DNA of 64,000 nt from Hydractinia symbiolongicarpus. Lineage: Eukaryota > Cnidaria > Hydrozoa > Anthoathecata > Hydractiniidae. Positions 10,752-23,523 of this stretch are shown here, piece after piece. Numbering within the stretch: the first letter of the stretch is position 1; every line of letters starts with the position of its first letter. The translations under genes were made by a program, and so were the position numbers. The notes below the pieces were generated by a model. The model was not told the DNA's origin. It ran no database searches and saw only the letters and a program-made list of their open reading frames with translations. The stretch covers positions 992,001 through 1,056,000 of the forward strand of contig NC_079886.1 in NCBI RefSeq assembly GCF_029227915.1. Direction: 5' to 3'.

Positions 10752-13700
10752 CTCATGCGTTTTAGTGATGAAAAAATAATTTAAAAAATCGTTCGGGAAA
10801 TGAGTTTACTCCCTGGGTACTTTCTTTATACACATACGACTATACGGGCCGAGTACGGGATTTACAGGAAATCGCAGGTTTTTGTTTACCGGCGATTAAA
10901 CTTCTTTTATTTAGCGTCTCATCAAAAGTGAAAACATTTTTGAAAACTACAAGTCTCATGCGTTTTAGTGGTGAAAAAATAATTTAAAAAATCGTTCGGG
11001 AAATGAGTTTACTCCCTGGGTACTTTCTTTGTATACTTTTGACTATACGGGCCGAGTACGGGATTTACGGGAAATCGCGGGTTTTCGTTTGCCGGCGATT
11101 AAACATCTTTTATTTAGCGTCTTATCAAAAAAAAAAACATTTTTGAAAACTACAAGTCTCATGCGTTTTAGTGGTGAAAAAATAATTTAAAAAATCGTTC
11201 GGGAAAAGAGTTTACTCCCTGGGTACTTTCTATGTATACTTTTGACTATACGGGCCGAGTACGGGATTTACGGGAAAGCGCGGGTTTTGGTTCGCCGGCG
11301 ATTAAACTTCTTTTATTCAGCGTCTCATCAAAAATGAAAATATTTTTGAAAACTACAAGTCTCATGCGTTTTAGTGGTGAAAAAATAATTTGAAAAATCG
11401 CTCTGAAAATGAGTTTACCCACAAGGTACTTTCTTTGTATACGTTTGATTATAGGGGCCAAGCTCGGGATTTACAGGAAATCACGGGTTTTCGTTTGCTG
11501 GCGATTAAACTTCCTTTATTCAGCGTCTCATCAAAAATGAAAATATTTTTGAAAACTACAAGTCTCATCCGTTTTAGTGGTGAAAAAATAATTTAAAAAA
11601 TCATTCGGGAAATCAGTTTACTCCTTGGGTACTTTTTTTGTATACTTTTGACAATACGGGCCGAGTACGGGATTTACGGGAAAGCGCGGGTTTTCGTTTG
11701 CCGGCGATTAAACTTCTTTTATTCAACGTCTCATCAAAAATGAAAATATTTTTGAAAACTACAAGTCTCATGCGTTTTAGTGGTGAAAAAATAATTTAAA
11801 AAATCGTTCGGGAAATGAATTTACTCCCTGGGTACTTTCTTTGTATACTTTTGACTCTGCGGGCCGAGTCCGGATTTACGGGAAATCGCGGGTTTTCGTT
11901 TGCCGGCGATTAAACTTCTTTAAATTAGCGTTTCATCAAAAATGAAAACATTTTTTAAAACTACAAGTCTCATGCGTTTTAGTGGTGAAAAAATAATTTA
12001 AAAAATCGTTCGGGAAATGAGTTTACTCCCTGCGTACTTTCTTTATACACATTCGACTATACGGGCCGAGTATGGGATTTACGGGAAATCGCAGGTTTTC
12101 GTTTGCCGGCGTTTAAACTTCTTTTATTTAGCGTCTCATCAAAAGTGAAAACATTTTTAAAAACTACAAGTTTCATGCGTTTTAGTGGTGAAAAAATAAT
12201 TTAAAAAATCGTTCGGGAAATGAGTTTACTCCCTGGGTACTTTCTTTGTATACTTTTGACTATACGGGCCGAGTACGGGATTTACGGGAAATCGCGGGTT
12301 TTCGTTTGCCGGCGATTAAACATCTTTTATTTAGCGTCTCATCAAAAATAAAAACATTTTTGAAAACTACAAGTCTCATGCGTTTTAGTGGTGAAAAAAT
12401 AATTTAAAAAATCGTTCGGGAAATGAGTTTACTCCCTGGGTACTTTCTTTGTATACTTTTGATTCTGCGTTCCGAGTCCGGGATTTACGGGAAATCGCGG
12501 GTTTTCGTTTGCCGGCGATTAAACTTCTTTAATTTAGCGTTTCATCAAAAATGAAAACATTTTTTAAAACTACAAGTCTCATGCGTTTTAGTGGTGAAAA
12601 AATAATTTAAAAAATGGTTCGGGAAATGAGTTTACTCCCTGGGTACTTTCTTTATACACATTCGACTATACGGGGCGAGTACGGGATTTACGGGAAATCG
12701 CAGGTTTTCGTTTGCCGGCGATTAAACTTCTTTTATTTAGCGTCTCATCAAAAGTGAAAACATTTTTGAAAACTAAAAGTCTCATGCGTTTTAGTGGTGA
12801 AAAAATAATTTAAAAAATCGTTCGGGAAATGAGTTTACTCCCTGGGTACTTTCTTTGTATACTTTTGACTATACGGGCCGAGTACGGGATTTACGGGAAA
12901 TCGCGGGTTTTCGTTTGCCGGCGATTAAACATCTTTTATTTAGCAACTCATCAAAAATAATAACATTTTTGAAAACTACAAGTCTCATGCGTTTTAGTGG
13001 TGAAAAAATAATTTAAAAAATCGTTCAGGAAATGGGTTTACTCCCTGGGTACTTTCTTTGTATACTTTTGACTATACGGGCCGAGTACGGGATTTACGGG
13101 AAAGCGCGGGTTTTGGTTTGCCGGCGATTAAACTTCTTTAATTTAGCGTTTCATCAAAAATGAAAACATTTTTTAAAACTACAAGTCTCGTGCGTTTTAG
13201 TGGTGAAAAAATAAATTAAAAAATCGTTCGGGAAATGAGTTTACTCCCTGGGTACTTTCTTTATACACATTCGACTATACCGGCCGAGTACGGGATTTAC
13301 GGGAAATCGCAGGTTTTTGTTTGCCGGCGATTAAACTTCTTTAATTTAGCGTTTCATCAAAAATGAAAACATTTTTTAAAACTACAAGTCTCGTGCGTTT
13401 TAGTGGTGAAAAAATAATTTAAAAAATCGTTCGGGAAATGAGTTTACTCCCTGGGTACTTTCTTTATACACATTCGACTATACGGGCCGAGTACGGGATT
13501 TACGGGAAATCGCAGGTTTTCGTTTGCCGGCGATTAAACATCTTTTATTTAGCGTCTCATCAAAAATAAAAACATTTTTGAAAACTACAAGTCTCATGCG
13601 TTTTAGTGGTGAAAAAATAATTTAAAAAATCGTTCGGGAAATGAGTTTACTCCCTGGGTACTTTCTTTGTATACTTTTGACTATACGGGCCGAGTACGGG

Positions 13701-16231
13701 ATTTACGGGAAATCGCGTGTTTTCGTTTGCCGGCGATTAAACATCTTTTATTTAGCGTCTTATCAAAAATAAAAACATTTTAGAAAACTACAAGTCTCAT
13801 GCGTTTTATTGGTGAAAAAATAATTTAAAAAATCGTTCGGGAAATGAGTTTACTCCCTGGGTACTTTCTTTGTATACTTTTGACTATACGGGCCGAGGAC
13901 GGGATTTACGGGAAAGCGCGGGTTTTGGTTTGCCGGCGATTAAACTTCTTTTATTCAGCGTCTCATCAAAAATGAAAATATTTTTGAAAACTACAAGTCT
14001 CATGCGTTTTAGTGGTGAAAAAATAATTTGAAAAATCGTTCTGAAAATGAGTTTACCCACAAGGTACTTTCTTTGTATACATTCGACTATAGGGGCCAAG
14101 CCCGGGATTTACAGGAAATCGCGGGTTTTCGTTTGCTGGCGATTAAACTTCTTTTATTCAGCGTCTCATCAAAAATGAAAATATTTTTGAAAACTACAAG
14201 TCTCATGCGTTTTAGTGGTGAAAAAATAATTTAAAAAATCGTTCGGGAAATGAATTTACTCCCTGGGTACTTTCTTTGTATACTTTTGACTCTGCGGGCT
14301 GAGTCTGGGATTTACGGGAAATCGCGGGTTTTAGTTTGCCGACGATTAAACTTCTTTAATTTAGCGTTTCATCAAAAATGAAAACATTTTTTAAAACTAC
14401 AAGTTTCGTGCGTTTTAGTGGTGAAAAAATAATTTAAAAAATCGTTCGGGAAATGAGTTTACTCCCTGGGTACTTTCTTTATACACAATCGACTATACGG
14501 GCCGAGTACGGGATTTACGGGAAATCGCAGGTTTTTGTTTGCCGGCGATTAAACTTCTTTTATTTAGCGTCTCATCAAAAGTGAAAACATTTTTGAAAAC
14601 TACAAGTCTCATGCGTTTTAGTGGTGAAAAAATAATTTAAAAAATCGTTCGGGAAATGAGTTTACTCCCTGGGTACTTTCTTTGTATACTTTTGACTATA
14701 CGGGCCGAGTACGGGATTTACGGAAAATCGAGGGTTTCTGTTTGCCGGCGATTAAACATCTTTTATTTAGCGTCTCATCAAAAATAAAAACATTTTTGAA
14801 AACTACAAGTTTCATGCGTTTTAGTGGTGAAAAAATAATTTGAAAAATCGTTCTGAAAATGAGTTTACCCACAAGGTACTTTCTTTGTATACATTCGACT
14901 ATAGGGGCTAAGCCCGGGATTTACAGGAAATCGCGGGTTTTCGTTTGCTGGCGATTAAACTTCTTTTATTCAGCGTCTTATCAAAAATGAAAACATTTTT
15001 TAAAACTACAAGTCTCGTGCGTTTTAGTGGTGAAAAAATAATTTAAAAAATCGTTCGGGAAATGAGTTTACTCCCTGGGTACTTTCTTTATACACATTCG
15101 ACTATACGCGCCGAGTACGGGATTTACGGGAAATCGCAGGTTTTCGTTTGCCGGCGATTAAACTTCTTTAATTTAGCGTTTCATCAAAAATGAAAACATT
15201 TTTTAAAACTACAAGTCTCGTGCGTTTTAGTGGTGAAAAAATAATTTAAAAAATCTTTCGGGAAATGAGTTTACTCCCTGGGTACTTTCTTTATACACAT
15301 TCGACTATACGGGCCGAGTACGGGATTTACGGGAAATCGCAGGTTTTCGTTTGCCGGCGATTAAACATCTTTTATATAGCGTCTCATCAAAAGTGAAAAC
15401 ATTTTTGAAAACTACAAGTCTCATGCGTTTTAGTGGTGAAAAAATAATTTAACAAATCGTTCGGGAAATGAGTTTACTTCCTGGGTACTTTCTTTGTATA
15501 GTTTTGACTATACGGGCCGAGTACGGGATTTACGGGAAATCGAGGGTTTTCGTTTGCCGGCGATTAAACATCTTTTATTTAGCGTCTCATCAAAAATAAA
15601 AACATTTTTGAAAACTACAAGTCTCATGCGTTTTAGTGGTAAAAAAATAATATAAAAAATCGTTCGGGAAATGAGTTTACTCCCTGGGTACTTTCTTTGT
15701 ATACTTTTGACTATACGGGCAGAGTACGGGATTTACGGGAAAGCGCGGGTTTTGGTTTGCCGGCGATTAAACTTCTTTTATTCAGCGTCTCATCAAAAAT
15801 GAAAATATTTTTGAAAACTACAAGTCTCATGCGTTTTAGTGGTGAAAAAATAATTTAAAAAATCGTTCGGGAAATGAGTTTACTCCCTGGGTACTTTCTT
15901 TGTATACTTTTGAATATACGGGCCGAGTACGGGATTTACGGGAAAGCGCGGGTTTTGGTTTGCCGGCGATTAAACTTCTTTTATTCAGCGTCTCATCAAA
16001 AATGAAAATATTTTTGAAAACTACAAGTCTCATGCGTTTTAGTGGTGAAAAAATAATTTAAAAAATCGTTCGGGAAATGAATTTACTCCCTGGGTACTTT
16101 CTTTGTATACTTTTGACTCTGCGGGCTGAGTCCGGGATTTACGGGAAATCGCGGGTTTTAGTTTGCCGACGATTAAACTTCTTTAATTTAGCGTTTCATC
16201 AAAAATGAAAACATTTTTTAAAACTACAAGT
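10752..16231 (+). repeat. mosaic satellite domain, left copy (A-, B-, Y-, D- and F-like monomers)
   Basis: About 27 monomers without a single simple HOR. Landmarks are ACATACGAC (about 10,835), an 11-A run (11127-11137), GAAAAGAGTTT (about 11,203), TCGCTCTGAAAATG (about 11,398), GACAATACGGG (about 11,650), and GGGCTGAG at 14,297 and 16,124 (offset 1827, nine monomers). No gene or non-satellite sequence is present. The domain is repeated at 33875-39355, offset 23,123-23,124. Confidence 0.85.
11127..11137 (+). repeat. poly-A tract replacing the inverted-repeat arm
   Basis: The usual AAAAATAAAAAC of a class B monomer has become 11 consecutive A by a T-to-A change. The right-copy counterpart (about 34250-34261) has 12 A, which accounts for the offset change from 23,123 to 23,124. 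It is a homopolymer made by substitution inside the satellite, not a retrotransposon tail. Confidence 0.8.
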
Positions 16232-18667
16232 CTCGTGCGTTTTAGTGGTGAAAAAATTATTTAAAAAATCGTTCGGGAAATGAGTTTACTCCCTGGGTAC
16301 TTTCTTTATACACATTCGACTATACGGGCCGAGTACGGGATTTACGGGAAATCGCAGGTTTTCGTTTGCCGGCGATTAAACTTCTTTTATTTAGCGTCAC
16401 ATCAAAAGTGAAAACATTTTTGAAAACTACAAGTCTCATGCGTTTTAGTGGTGAAAAAATAATTTAAAAAATCGTTCGGGAAATGAGTTTACTCCCTGGG
16501 TACTTTCTTTGTATACTTTTGACTATACGGGCCGAGTACGGGATTTACGGGAAATCGAGGGTTTCCGTTTGCCGGCGATTAAACATCTTTTATTTAGCGT
16601 CTCATCAAAAATAAAAACATTTTTGAAAACTACAAGTCTCATGCGTTTTAGTGGTGAAAAAATAATTTAAAAAATCGTTCGGGAAATGAGTTTACTCCCT
16701 GGGTACTTTCTTTGTATACTTTTGACTATACGGGCCGAGTACGGGATTTACGGGAAATCGCGTGTTTTCGTTTGCCGGCGATTAAACTTCTTTTATTTAG
16801 CGTCTCATCAAAAATAAAAACATTTTTGAAAACTACAAGTCTCATGCGTTTTAGTGGTGAAAAAATAATTTAAAAAATCGTTCGGGAAATGAGTTTACTC
16901 CCTGGGTACTTTCTTTGTATACTTTTGACTATACGGGCCGAGTACGGGATTTACGGGAAATCGCGTGTTTTCGTTTGCCGGCGATTAAACATCTTTTATT
17001 TAGCGTCTTATCAAAAATAAAAACATTTTAGAAAACTACAAGTCTCATGCGTTTTATTGGTGAAAAAATAATTTAAAAAATCGTTCGGGAAATGAGTTTA
17101 CTCCCTGGGTACTTTCTTTGTATACTTTTGACTATACGGGCCGAGGACGGGATTTACGGGAAAGCGCGGGTTTTGGTTTGCCGGCGATTAAACTTCTTTT
17201 ATTCAGCGTCTCATCAAAAATGAAAATATTTTCGAAAACTACAAGTCTCATGCGTTTTAGTGGTGAAAAAATAATTTGAAAAATCGTTCTGAAAATGAGT
17301 TTACCCACAAGGTACTTTCTTTGTATACATTCGACTATAGGGGCCAAGCCCGGGATTTACAAGAAATCGCGGGTTTTCGTTTGCTGGCGATTAAACTTCT
17401 TTTATTCAGCGTCTCATCAAAAATAAAAATATTTTTGAAAACTACAAGTCTCATCCGTTTTAGTGGTGAAAAAATAATTTAAAAAATCATTCGGGAAATC
17501 AGTTTACTCCCTTGGTACTTTTTTTGTATACTTTTGACTATACGGGCCGAGTACGGGATTTACGGGAAAGCGCGGGTTTTCGTTTGCCGGCGATTAAACT
17601 TCTTTTATTCAGCGTTTCATCAAAAATGAAAATATTTTTGAAAACTACAAGTCTCATGCGTTTTAGTGGTGAAAAAATAATTTAAAAAATCGTTCGGGAA
17701 ATGAATTTACTCCCTGGGTACTTTCTTTGCATACTTTGGACTATACGGGCCGAGTGCGGGATTTACGGGAAATCACGGGTTTTCGTTTGCCGGCGATTAA
17801 ACTTCTTTTATTTAGCGTCTTATCAAAAATGAAAACATTTTTGAAAACTACAAGTCTCATGCGTTTTAGTGGTGAAAAAATAATTTAAAAAATCGTTCAG
17901 GAAATGAGTTTACTCCTTGAGTACTTTCTTTGTATACTCTTGACTATACGGGCCGAGTACCGGATCAACGGGAAATCGCGGGTTTTCGTTTGTCGGCGAT
18001 TAAACTTCTTTTATTCAGCGTCTTATCAAAAATGAAAACATTTTTGAAAACTACAAGTTTCATGCGTTTTAGTGGTGAAAAAATAATTTGAAAAATCGTT
18101 CTGAAAATGAGTTTACCCACAAGGTACTTTCTTTGTATACATTCGACTATAGGGGCTAAGCCCGGGATTTACAGGAAATCGCGGGTTTTCGTTTGCTGGC
18201 GATTAAACTTCTTTTATTTAGCGTTTCATCAAAATTGAAAACATTTTTGGAAACTACAAGTGTCATGCGTTTTAGTGTTCAAAAAGTAATTTAAAAAATC
18301 GTTCGTGAAATGAGTTTACTCCCTGGGTACTTTCTTTGCATAATTTTGACTATACGGGCCGAGTCCGGGATTTAGGGGAAATCGCGGGTTTTCGTTTGCC
18401 GGCGAATAAACTTCATTTATTTAGCGTCTCATCAAAAATGAAAATATTTTTAAAAACTACAAGTCTCATGCGTTTTAGTGGTGAAAAAATAATTTAAAAA
18501 ATCGTTCGGGAAATGAGTTTACTTCCTGGGTACTTTCTTTGTATACTTTTGACTATACGGGCCGAGTCCGGGATTTACGGGTAATCACGGGTTTTCGTTT
18601 GCCGGCGATTAAACTTCTTTTATTCAGCGTCTTATCAAAAATGAAAACATTTTTGAAAACAACAAGT
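16232..18667 (+). repeat. 23-monomer unit, first copy, part 1 (12 monomers)
   Basis: It opens with a CTCGTGCG monomer and contains GAGGGTTTCCG (16,557), CGTGTTTTCG twice, TTTTATTGGTG, GAGGACGGG, an F-like monomer, ATCATTCGGGAAATCAG, GCATACTTTGGAC, CTCTTGACTATACGGG with CCGGATCAACGG, and the TTTAGGGG / GAATAAACTTC monomer. It matches 20901-23523 at offset 4669 (23 x 203), then 4653 after a 16-bp loss in the later copy. Compared with 39356-41791 it lacks one S-like monomer near 18,655 and keeps one F-like monomer that the right copy has lost. Confidence 0.82.
17823..17844. repeat. example of the standard monomer inverted repeat (9-bp arms, AAAA loop)
   Basis: Arms TCAAAAATG and CATTTTTGA flank AAAA. 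Most monomers have this at consensus 171-192, either perfect or with one weak position: AAAAATA/CATTTTT (A.C), AAAAATG/TATTTTT (G.T) or CATTTTTTA. The wording here is one perfect instance. Confidence 0.9.
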
Positions 18668-19682
18668 CTCATGCGTTTTAGTGGTGAAAAAATAATTTAA
18701 AATATCGTTCGGGAAATGAGTTTACTCCCTGGGTACTTTTTTTGTATACTTTTGACCATACGGGCCGAGTCCGGGATTTACGGGAAATCGCGGGTTTTCG
18801 TTTGCCGGCGATTAAACTTCTTTTATTTAGCGTTTCATCAAAAATGAAAACATTTTTGGAAAGTACAAGTGTCATGCGTTTTAGTGGTGAAAAAATAATT
18901 TAAAAAATCGTTCGTGAAATGAGTTTACTCCCTGGGTACTTTCTTTGCATAATTTTGACTATATGGGCCGAGTCCGGGATTTAGGGGAAATCGCGGGTTT
19001 TCGTTTGCCGGCGAATAAACTTCATTTATTTAGCGTCTCATCAAAAATGAAAACATTTTTAAAAACTACAAATCTCATGCGTTTTAGTGGTGAAAAAATA
19101 ATTTAAAAAATCGTTCGGGAAATGAGTTTACTTCCTGGGTACTTTCTTTGTATACTTTTGACTATACGGGCCGAGTCCGGGATTTACGGGAAATCACGGG
19201 TTTTAGTTTGCCGGCGATTAAACTTCTTTTATTCAGCGTCTCATCAAAAATGAAAACGTTTTTGAAAACTACAAGTCTCATGCGTTTTAGTGGTGAAAAA
19301 ATAATTCAAAAATTCGTTCGGGAAATGAGTTTACTCCCTGGGTACTCTCTTTGTATACTTTTGATTATACGGGTCGTGTCCGGGATTTACGGGAAATCGC
19401 GGGTTTATGTTTGCCGGCGATTAAACTGGTTTTATTTAGCGTCTCATCAAAAATGAAAATATTGTTGAAAACTACAAGTCTCATGCGTTTTAGTGGTGAA
19501 AAAATAATTTAAAATATCGTTCGGGAAATGAGTTTACTCCCTGAGTACTTTCTTTGTATACTTTTGACTATACGGGCCGAGTACCGGATTTACGGGAAAT
19601 CGCGGGTTTTCGTTTGCCGGCGATTAAACTTCTTTTATTCAGCGTCTTATCAAAAATGAAAACATTTTTGAAAACAACAAGT
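18668..19682 (+). repeat. P-Q-R-S-T 5-monomer HOR, copy 1
   Basis: 1015 bp. P: AAAATATCG, TACTTTTTTTGTATAC, GACCATACGGG. Q: GTCATGCG, CGTTCGTGAAATG, GCATAATTTTGAC, TTTAGGGGAAATCG, GAATAAACTTC. R: CAAATCTCATG, ACTTCCTGGG, AATCACGGGTTTTAG. S: ATAATTCAAAAA, TACTCTCTTTG, GATTATACGGGTCGTG, ACTGGTTTTATTTAG. T: ATTGTTGAAAAC before it, AAAATATCG, CCTGAGTAC, GAGTACCGG. The T-to-C change in S removes a stop and gives the 102-codon open frame. Confidence 0.9.
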
Positions 19683-20697
19683 CTCATGCGTTTTAGTGGT
19701 GAAAAAATAATTTAAAATATCGTTCGGGAAATGAGTTTACTCCCTGGGTACTTTTTTTGTATACTTTTGACCATACGGGCCGAGTCCGGGATTTACGGGA
19801 AATCGCGGGTTTTCGTTTGCCGGCGATTAAACTTCTTTTATTTAGCGTTTCATCAAAAATGAAAACATTTTTGGAAAGTACAAGTGTCATGCGTTTTAGT
19901 GGTGAAAAAATAATTTAAAAAATCGTTCGTGAAATGAGTTTACTCCCTGGGTACTTTCTTTGCATAATTTTGACTATATGGGCCGAGTCCGGGATTTAGG
20001 GGAAATCGCGGGTTTTCGTTTGCCGGCGAATAAACTTCATTTATTTAGCGTCTCATCAAAAATGAAAACATTTTTAAAAACTACAAATCTCATGCGTTTT
20101 AGTGGTGAAAAAATAATTTAAAAAATCGTTCGGGAAATGAGTTTACTTCCTGGGTACTTTCTTTGTATACTTTTGACTATACGGGCCGAGTCCGGGATTT
20201 ACGGGAAATCACGGGTTTTAGTTTGCCGGCGATTAAACTTCTTTTATTCAGCGTCTCATCAAAAATGAAAACGTTTTTAAAAACTACAAGTCTCATGCGT
20301 TTTAGTGGTGAAAAAATAATTCAAAAAATCGTTCGGGAAATGAGTTTACTCCCTGGGTACTCTCTTTGTATACTTTTGATTATACGGGTCGTGTCCGGGA
20401 TTTACGGGAAATCGCGGGTTTATGTTTGCCGGCGATTAAACTGGTTTTATTTAGCGTCTCATCAAAAATGAAAATATTGTTGAAAACTACAAGTCTCATG
20501 CGTTTTAGTGGTGAAAAAATAATTTAAAATATCGTTCGGGAAATGAGTTTACTCCCTGAGTACTTTCTTTGTATACTTTTGACTATACGGGCCGAGTACC
20601 GGATTTACGGGAAATCGCGGGTTTTCGTTTGCCGGCGATTAAACTTCTTTTATTCAGCGTCTTATCAAAAATGAAAACATTTTTGAAAACTACAAGT
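19683..20697 (+). repeat. P-Q-R-S-T 5-monomer HOR, copy 2
   Basis: It repeats 18668-19682 with offset 1015 and only a handful of visible differences, for example TTCAAAAAATCG where the first copy has TTCAAAAATTCG. The same tandem pair exists in the right copy at 41792-43821, so the doubling predates the long duplication. Confidence 0.9.
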
Positions 20698-20900
20698 CTC
20701 ATGCGTTTTAGTGGTGAAAAAATAATTTAAAAAATCGTTCGGGAAATGAGTTTACTCCCTGGGTACTTTCTTTGTATAGTTTTGACCATACCGGCCGAGT
20801 CCGGGATTTACGGCAAATCGCGGGTTTTCGTTTGCCGGCGATTAAACTTCTTTTATTTAGCGTTTCATCAAAAATGTAAACATTTTTGAAAACTACAAGT
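20698..20900 (+). repeat. monomer class U with perfect 22-bp palindrome
   Basis: Marked by TATAGTTTTGACCATACCGGCC, split here as TATAGTTTTGAC then CATACCGGCC, plus ACGGCAAATCG and ATGTAAACAT. It joins the doubled 5-mer to the second 23-monomer unit. Other U monomers lie at 43822-44024, about 47,650-47,860 and about 63,080-63,280. Confidence 0.82.
20868..20889. repeat. 22-bp inverted repeat (10-bp arms)
   Basis: Arms TCAAAAATGT and ACATTTTTGA around a 2-base AA centre. A single A-to-T change in the ordinary loop lengthens the arms from 9 to 10 bp. It contains TGTAAACA. Confidence 0.88.
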
Positions 20901-23523
20901 CTCGTGCGTTTTAGTGGTGAAAAAATAATTTAAAAAATCGTTCGGGAAATGAGTTTACTCCCTGGGTACTTTCTTTATACACATTCGACTATACGGGCCG
21001 AGTACGGGATTTACGGGAAATCGCAGGTTTTCGTTTGCCGGCGATTAAACTTCTTTTATTTAGCGTCTCATCAAAAGTGAAAACATTTTTGAAAACTACA
21101 AGTCTCATGCGTTTTAGTGGTGAAAAAATAATTTAAAAAATCGTTCGGGAAATGAGTTTACTCCCTGGGTACTTTCTTTGTATACTTTTGACTATACGGG
21201 CCGAGTACGGGATTTACGGGAAATCGAGGGTTTCCGTTTGCCGGCGATTAAACATCTTTTATTTAGCGTCTCATCAAAAATAAAAACATTTTTGAAAACT
21301 ACAAGTCTCATGCGTTTTAGTGGTGAAAAAATAATTTTAAAAATCGTTCGGGAAATGAGTTTCTTTGTATACTTTTGACTATACGGGCCGAGTACGGGAT
21401 TTACGAGAAATCGCGTGTTTTCGTTTGCCGGCGATTAAACTTCTTTTATTTAGCGTCTCATCAAAAATAAAAACATTTTTGAAAACTACAAGTCTCATGC
21501 GTTTTAGTGGTGAAAAAATAATTTAAAAAATCGTTCGGGAAATGAGTTTACTCCCTGGGTACTTTCTTTGTATACTTTTGACTATACGGGCCAAGTACGG
21601 GATTTACGGGAAATCGCGTGTTTTCGTTTGCCGGCGATTAAACATCTTTTATTTAGCGTCTTATCAAAAATAAAAACAATTTAGAAAACTACAAGTCTCA
21701 TGCGTTTTATTGGTGAAAAAATAATTTAAAAAATCGTTCGGGAAATGAGTTTACTCCCTGGGTACTTTCTTTGTATACTTTTGACTATACGGGCCGAGGA
21801 CGGGATTTACGGGAAAGTGCGGGTTTTGGTTTGCCGGCGATTAAACTTCTTTTATTCAGCGTCTCATCAAAAATGAAAATATTTTTGAAAATTACAAGTC
21901 TCATGCGTTTTAGTGGTGAAAAAATAATTTGAAAAATCGTTCTGAAAATGAGTTTACCCACAAGGTACTTTCTTTGTATACATTCGACTATAAGGGCCAA
22001 GCCCGGGATTTACAGGAAATCGCGGGTTTTCGTTTGCTGGCGATTAAACTTCTTTTATTCAGCGTCTCATCAAAAATGAAAATATTTTTGAAAACTACAA
22101 GTCTCATCCGTTTTAGTGGTGAAAAAATAATTTAAAAAATCATTCGGGAAATCAGTTTACTCCCTTGGTACTTTTTTTGTATACTTTTGACTATACGGGC
22201 CGAGTACGGGATTTACGGGAAAGCGCGGGTTTTCGTTTGCCGGCGATTAAACTTCTTTTATTCAGCGTTTCATCAAAAATGAAAATATTTTTGAAAACTA
22301 CAAGTCTCATGCGTTTTAGTGGTGAAAAAATAATTTAAAAAATCGTTCGGGAAATGAATTTACTCCCTGGGTACTTTCTTTGCATACTTTGGACTATACG
22401 GGCCGAGTGCGGGATTTACGGGAAATCACGGGTTTTCGTTTGCCGGCGATTAAACTTCTTTTATTTAGCGTCTTATCAAAAATGAAAACATTTTTGAAAA
22501 CTACAAGTCTCATGCGTTTTAGTGGTGAAAAAATAATTTAAAAAATCGTTCAGGAAATGAGTTTACTCCTTGAGTACTTTCTTTGTATACTCTTGACTAT
22601 ACGGGCCGAGTACCGGATTAACGGGAAATCGCGGGTTTTCGTTTGCCGGCGATTAAACTTCTTTTATTCAGCGTCTTATCAAAAATGAAAACATTTTTAA
22701 AAACTACAAGTTTCATGCGTTTTAGTGGTGAAAAAATAATTTGAAAAATCGTTCTGAAAATGAGTTTACCCACAAGGTACTTTCTTTGTATACATTCGAC
22801 TATAGAGGCTAAGCCCGGGATTTACAGGAAATCGCGGGTTTTCGTTTGCTGGCGATTAAACTTCTTTTATTTAGCGTTTCATCAAAATTGAAAACATTTT
22901 TGGAAACTACAAGTGTCATGCGTTTTAGTGGTCAAAAAATAATTTAAAAAATCGTTCGTGAAATGAGTTTACTCCCTGGGTACTTTCTTTGCATAATTTT
23001 GACTATACGGGCCGAGTCCGGGATTTAGGGGAAATCGCGGGTTTTCGTTTGCCGGCGAATAAACTTCATTTATTTAGCGTCTCATCAAAAATGAAAATAT
23101 TTTTAAAAACTACAAGTCTCATGCGTTTTAGTGGTGAAAAAATAATTTAAAAAATCGTTCGGGAAATGAGTTTACTTCCTGGGTACTTTCTTTGTATACT
23201 TTTGACTATACGGGCCGAGTCCGGGATTTACGGGAAATCACGGGTTTTCGTTTGCCGGCGATTAAACTTCTTTTATTCAGCGTCTTATCAAAAATGAAAA
23301 CATTTTTGAAAACTACAAGTCTCATGCGTTTTAGTGGTGAAAAAATAATTTAAAAAATCGTTCGGGAAATGAGTTTACTCCCTGGATACTCTCTTTGTAT
23401 ACTTTTGATTATACGGGTCGTGTCTGGGATTTACGGGAAATCGCGGGTTTTCGTTTGCCGGCGATTAAACTTGTTTTATTTAGCGTCTCATCTAAAATGA
23501 AAATATTGTTGAAAACAACAAGT
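20901..23523 (+). repeat. 23-monomer unit, second copy, part 1 (13 monomers)
   Basis: 2623 bp, that is 13 monomers minus a 16-bp deletion at about 21,362. It matches 16232-18667 and adds an S-like monomer (about 23,321-23,523) with CATCTAAAATG and TCTAATGCG. It is followed by one P-Q-R-S-T unit, whereas the first copy is followed by two. Confidence 0.83.
21308..21494 (+). repeat. monomer with 16-bp internal deletion
   Basis: The monomer reads AAATGAGTTTCTTTGTATAC where the rest read GAGTTTACTCCCTGGGTACTTTC, here cut as GAGTTTACTCCC and TGGGTACTTTC. Sixteen bases between GAGTTT and CTTTG are missing. The same event is in the right copy at about 44,484, so it is older than the long duplication. 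It changes the local register from 4669 to 4653. Confidence 0.85.

Noticed and set aside
11127-11137. Poly-A run as a retrotransposon tail
   Set aside because: Both flanks are ordinary satellite in phase, no target-site duplication, and it arises from one T-to-A change.
18980-18990. TTTAGGG in GGATTTAGGGGAAATC (class Q monomers) as a telomeric repeat
   Set aside because: It is a single copy per Q monomer, derived from the usual TTTACGGG by one C-to-G change; there is no tandem TTTAGGG, TTAGGG or TTAGG run anywhere.
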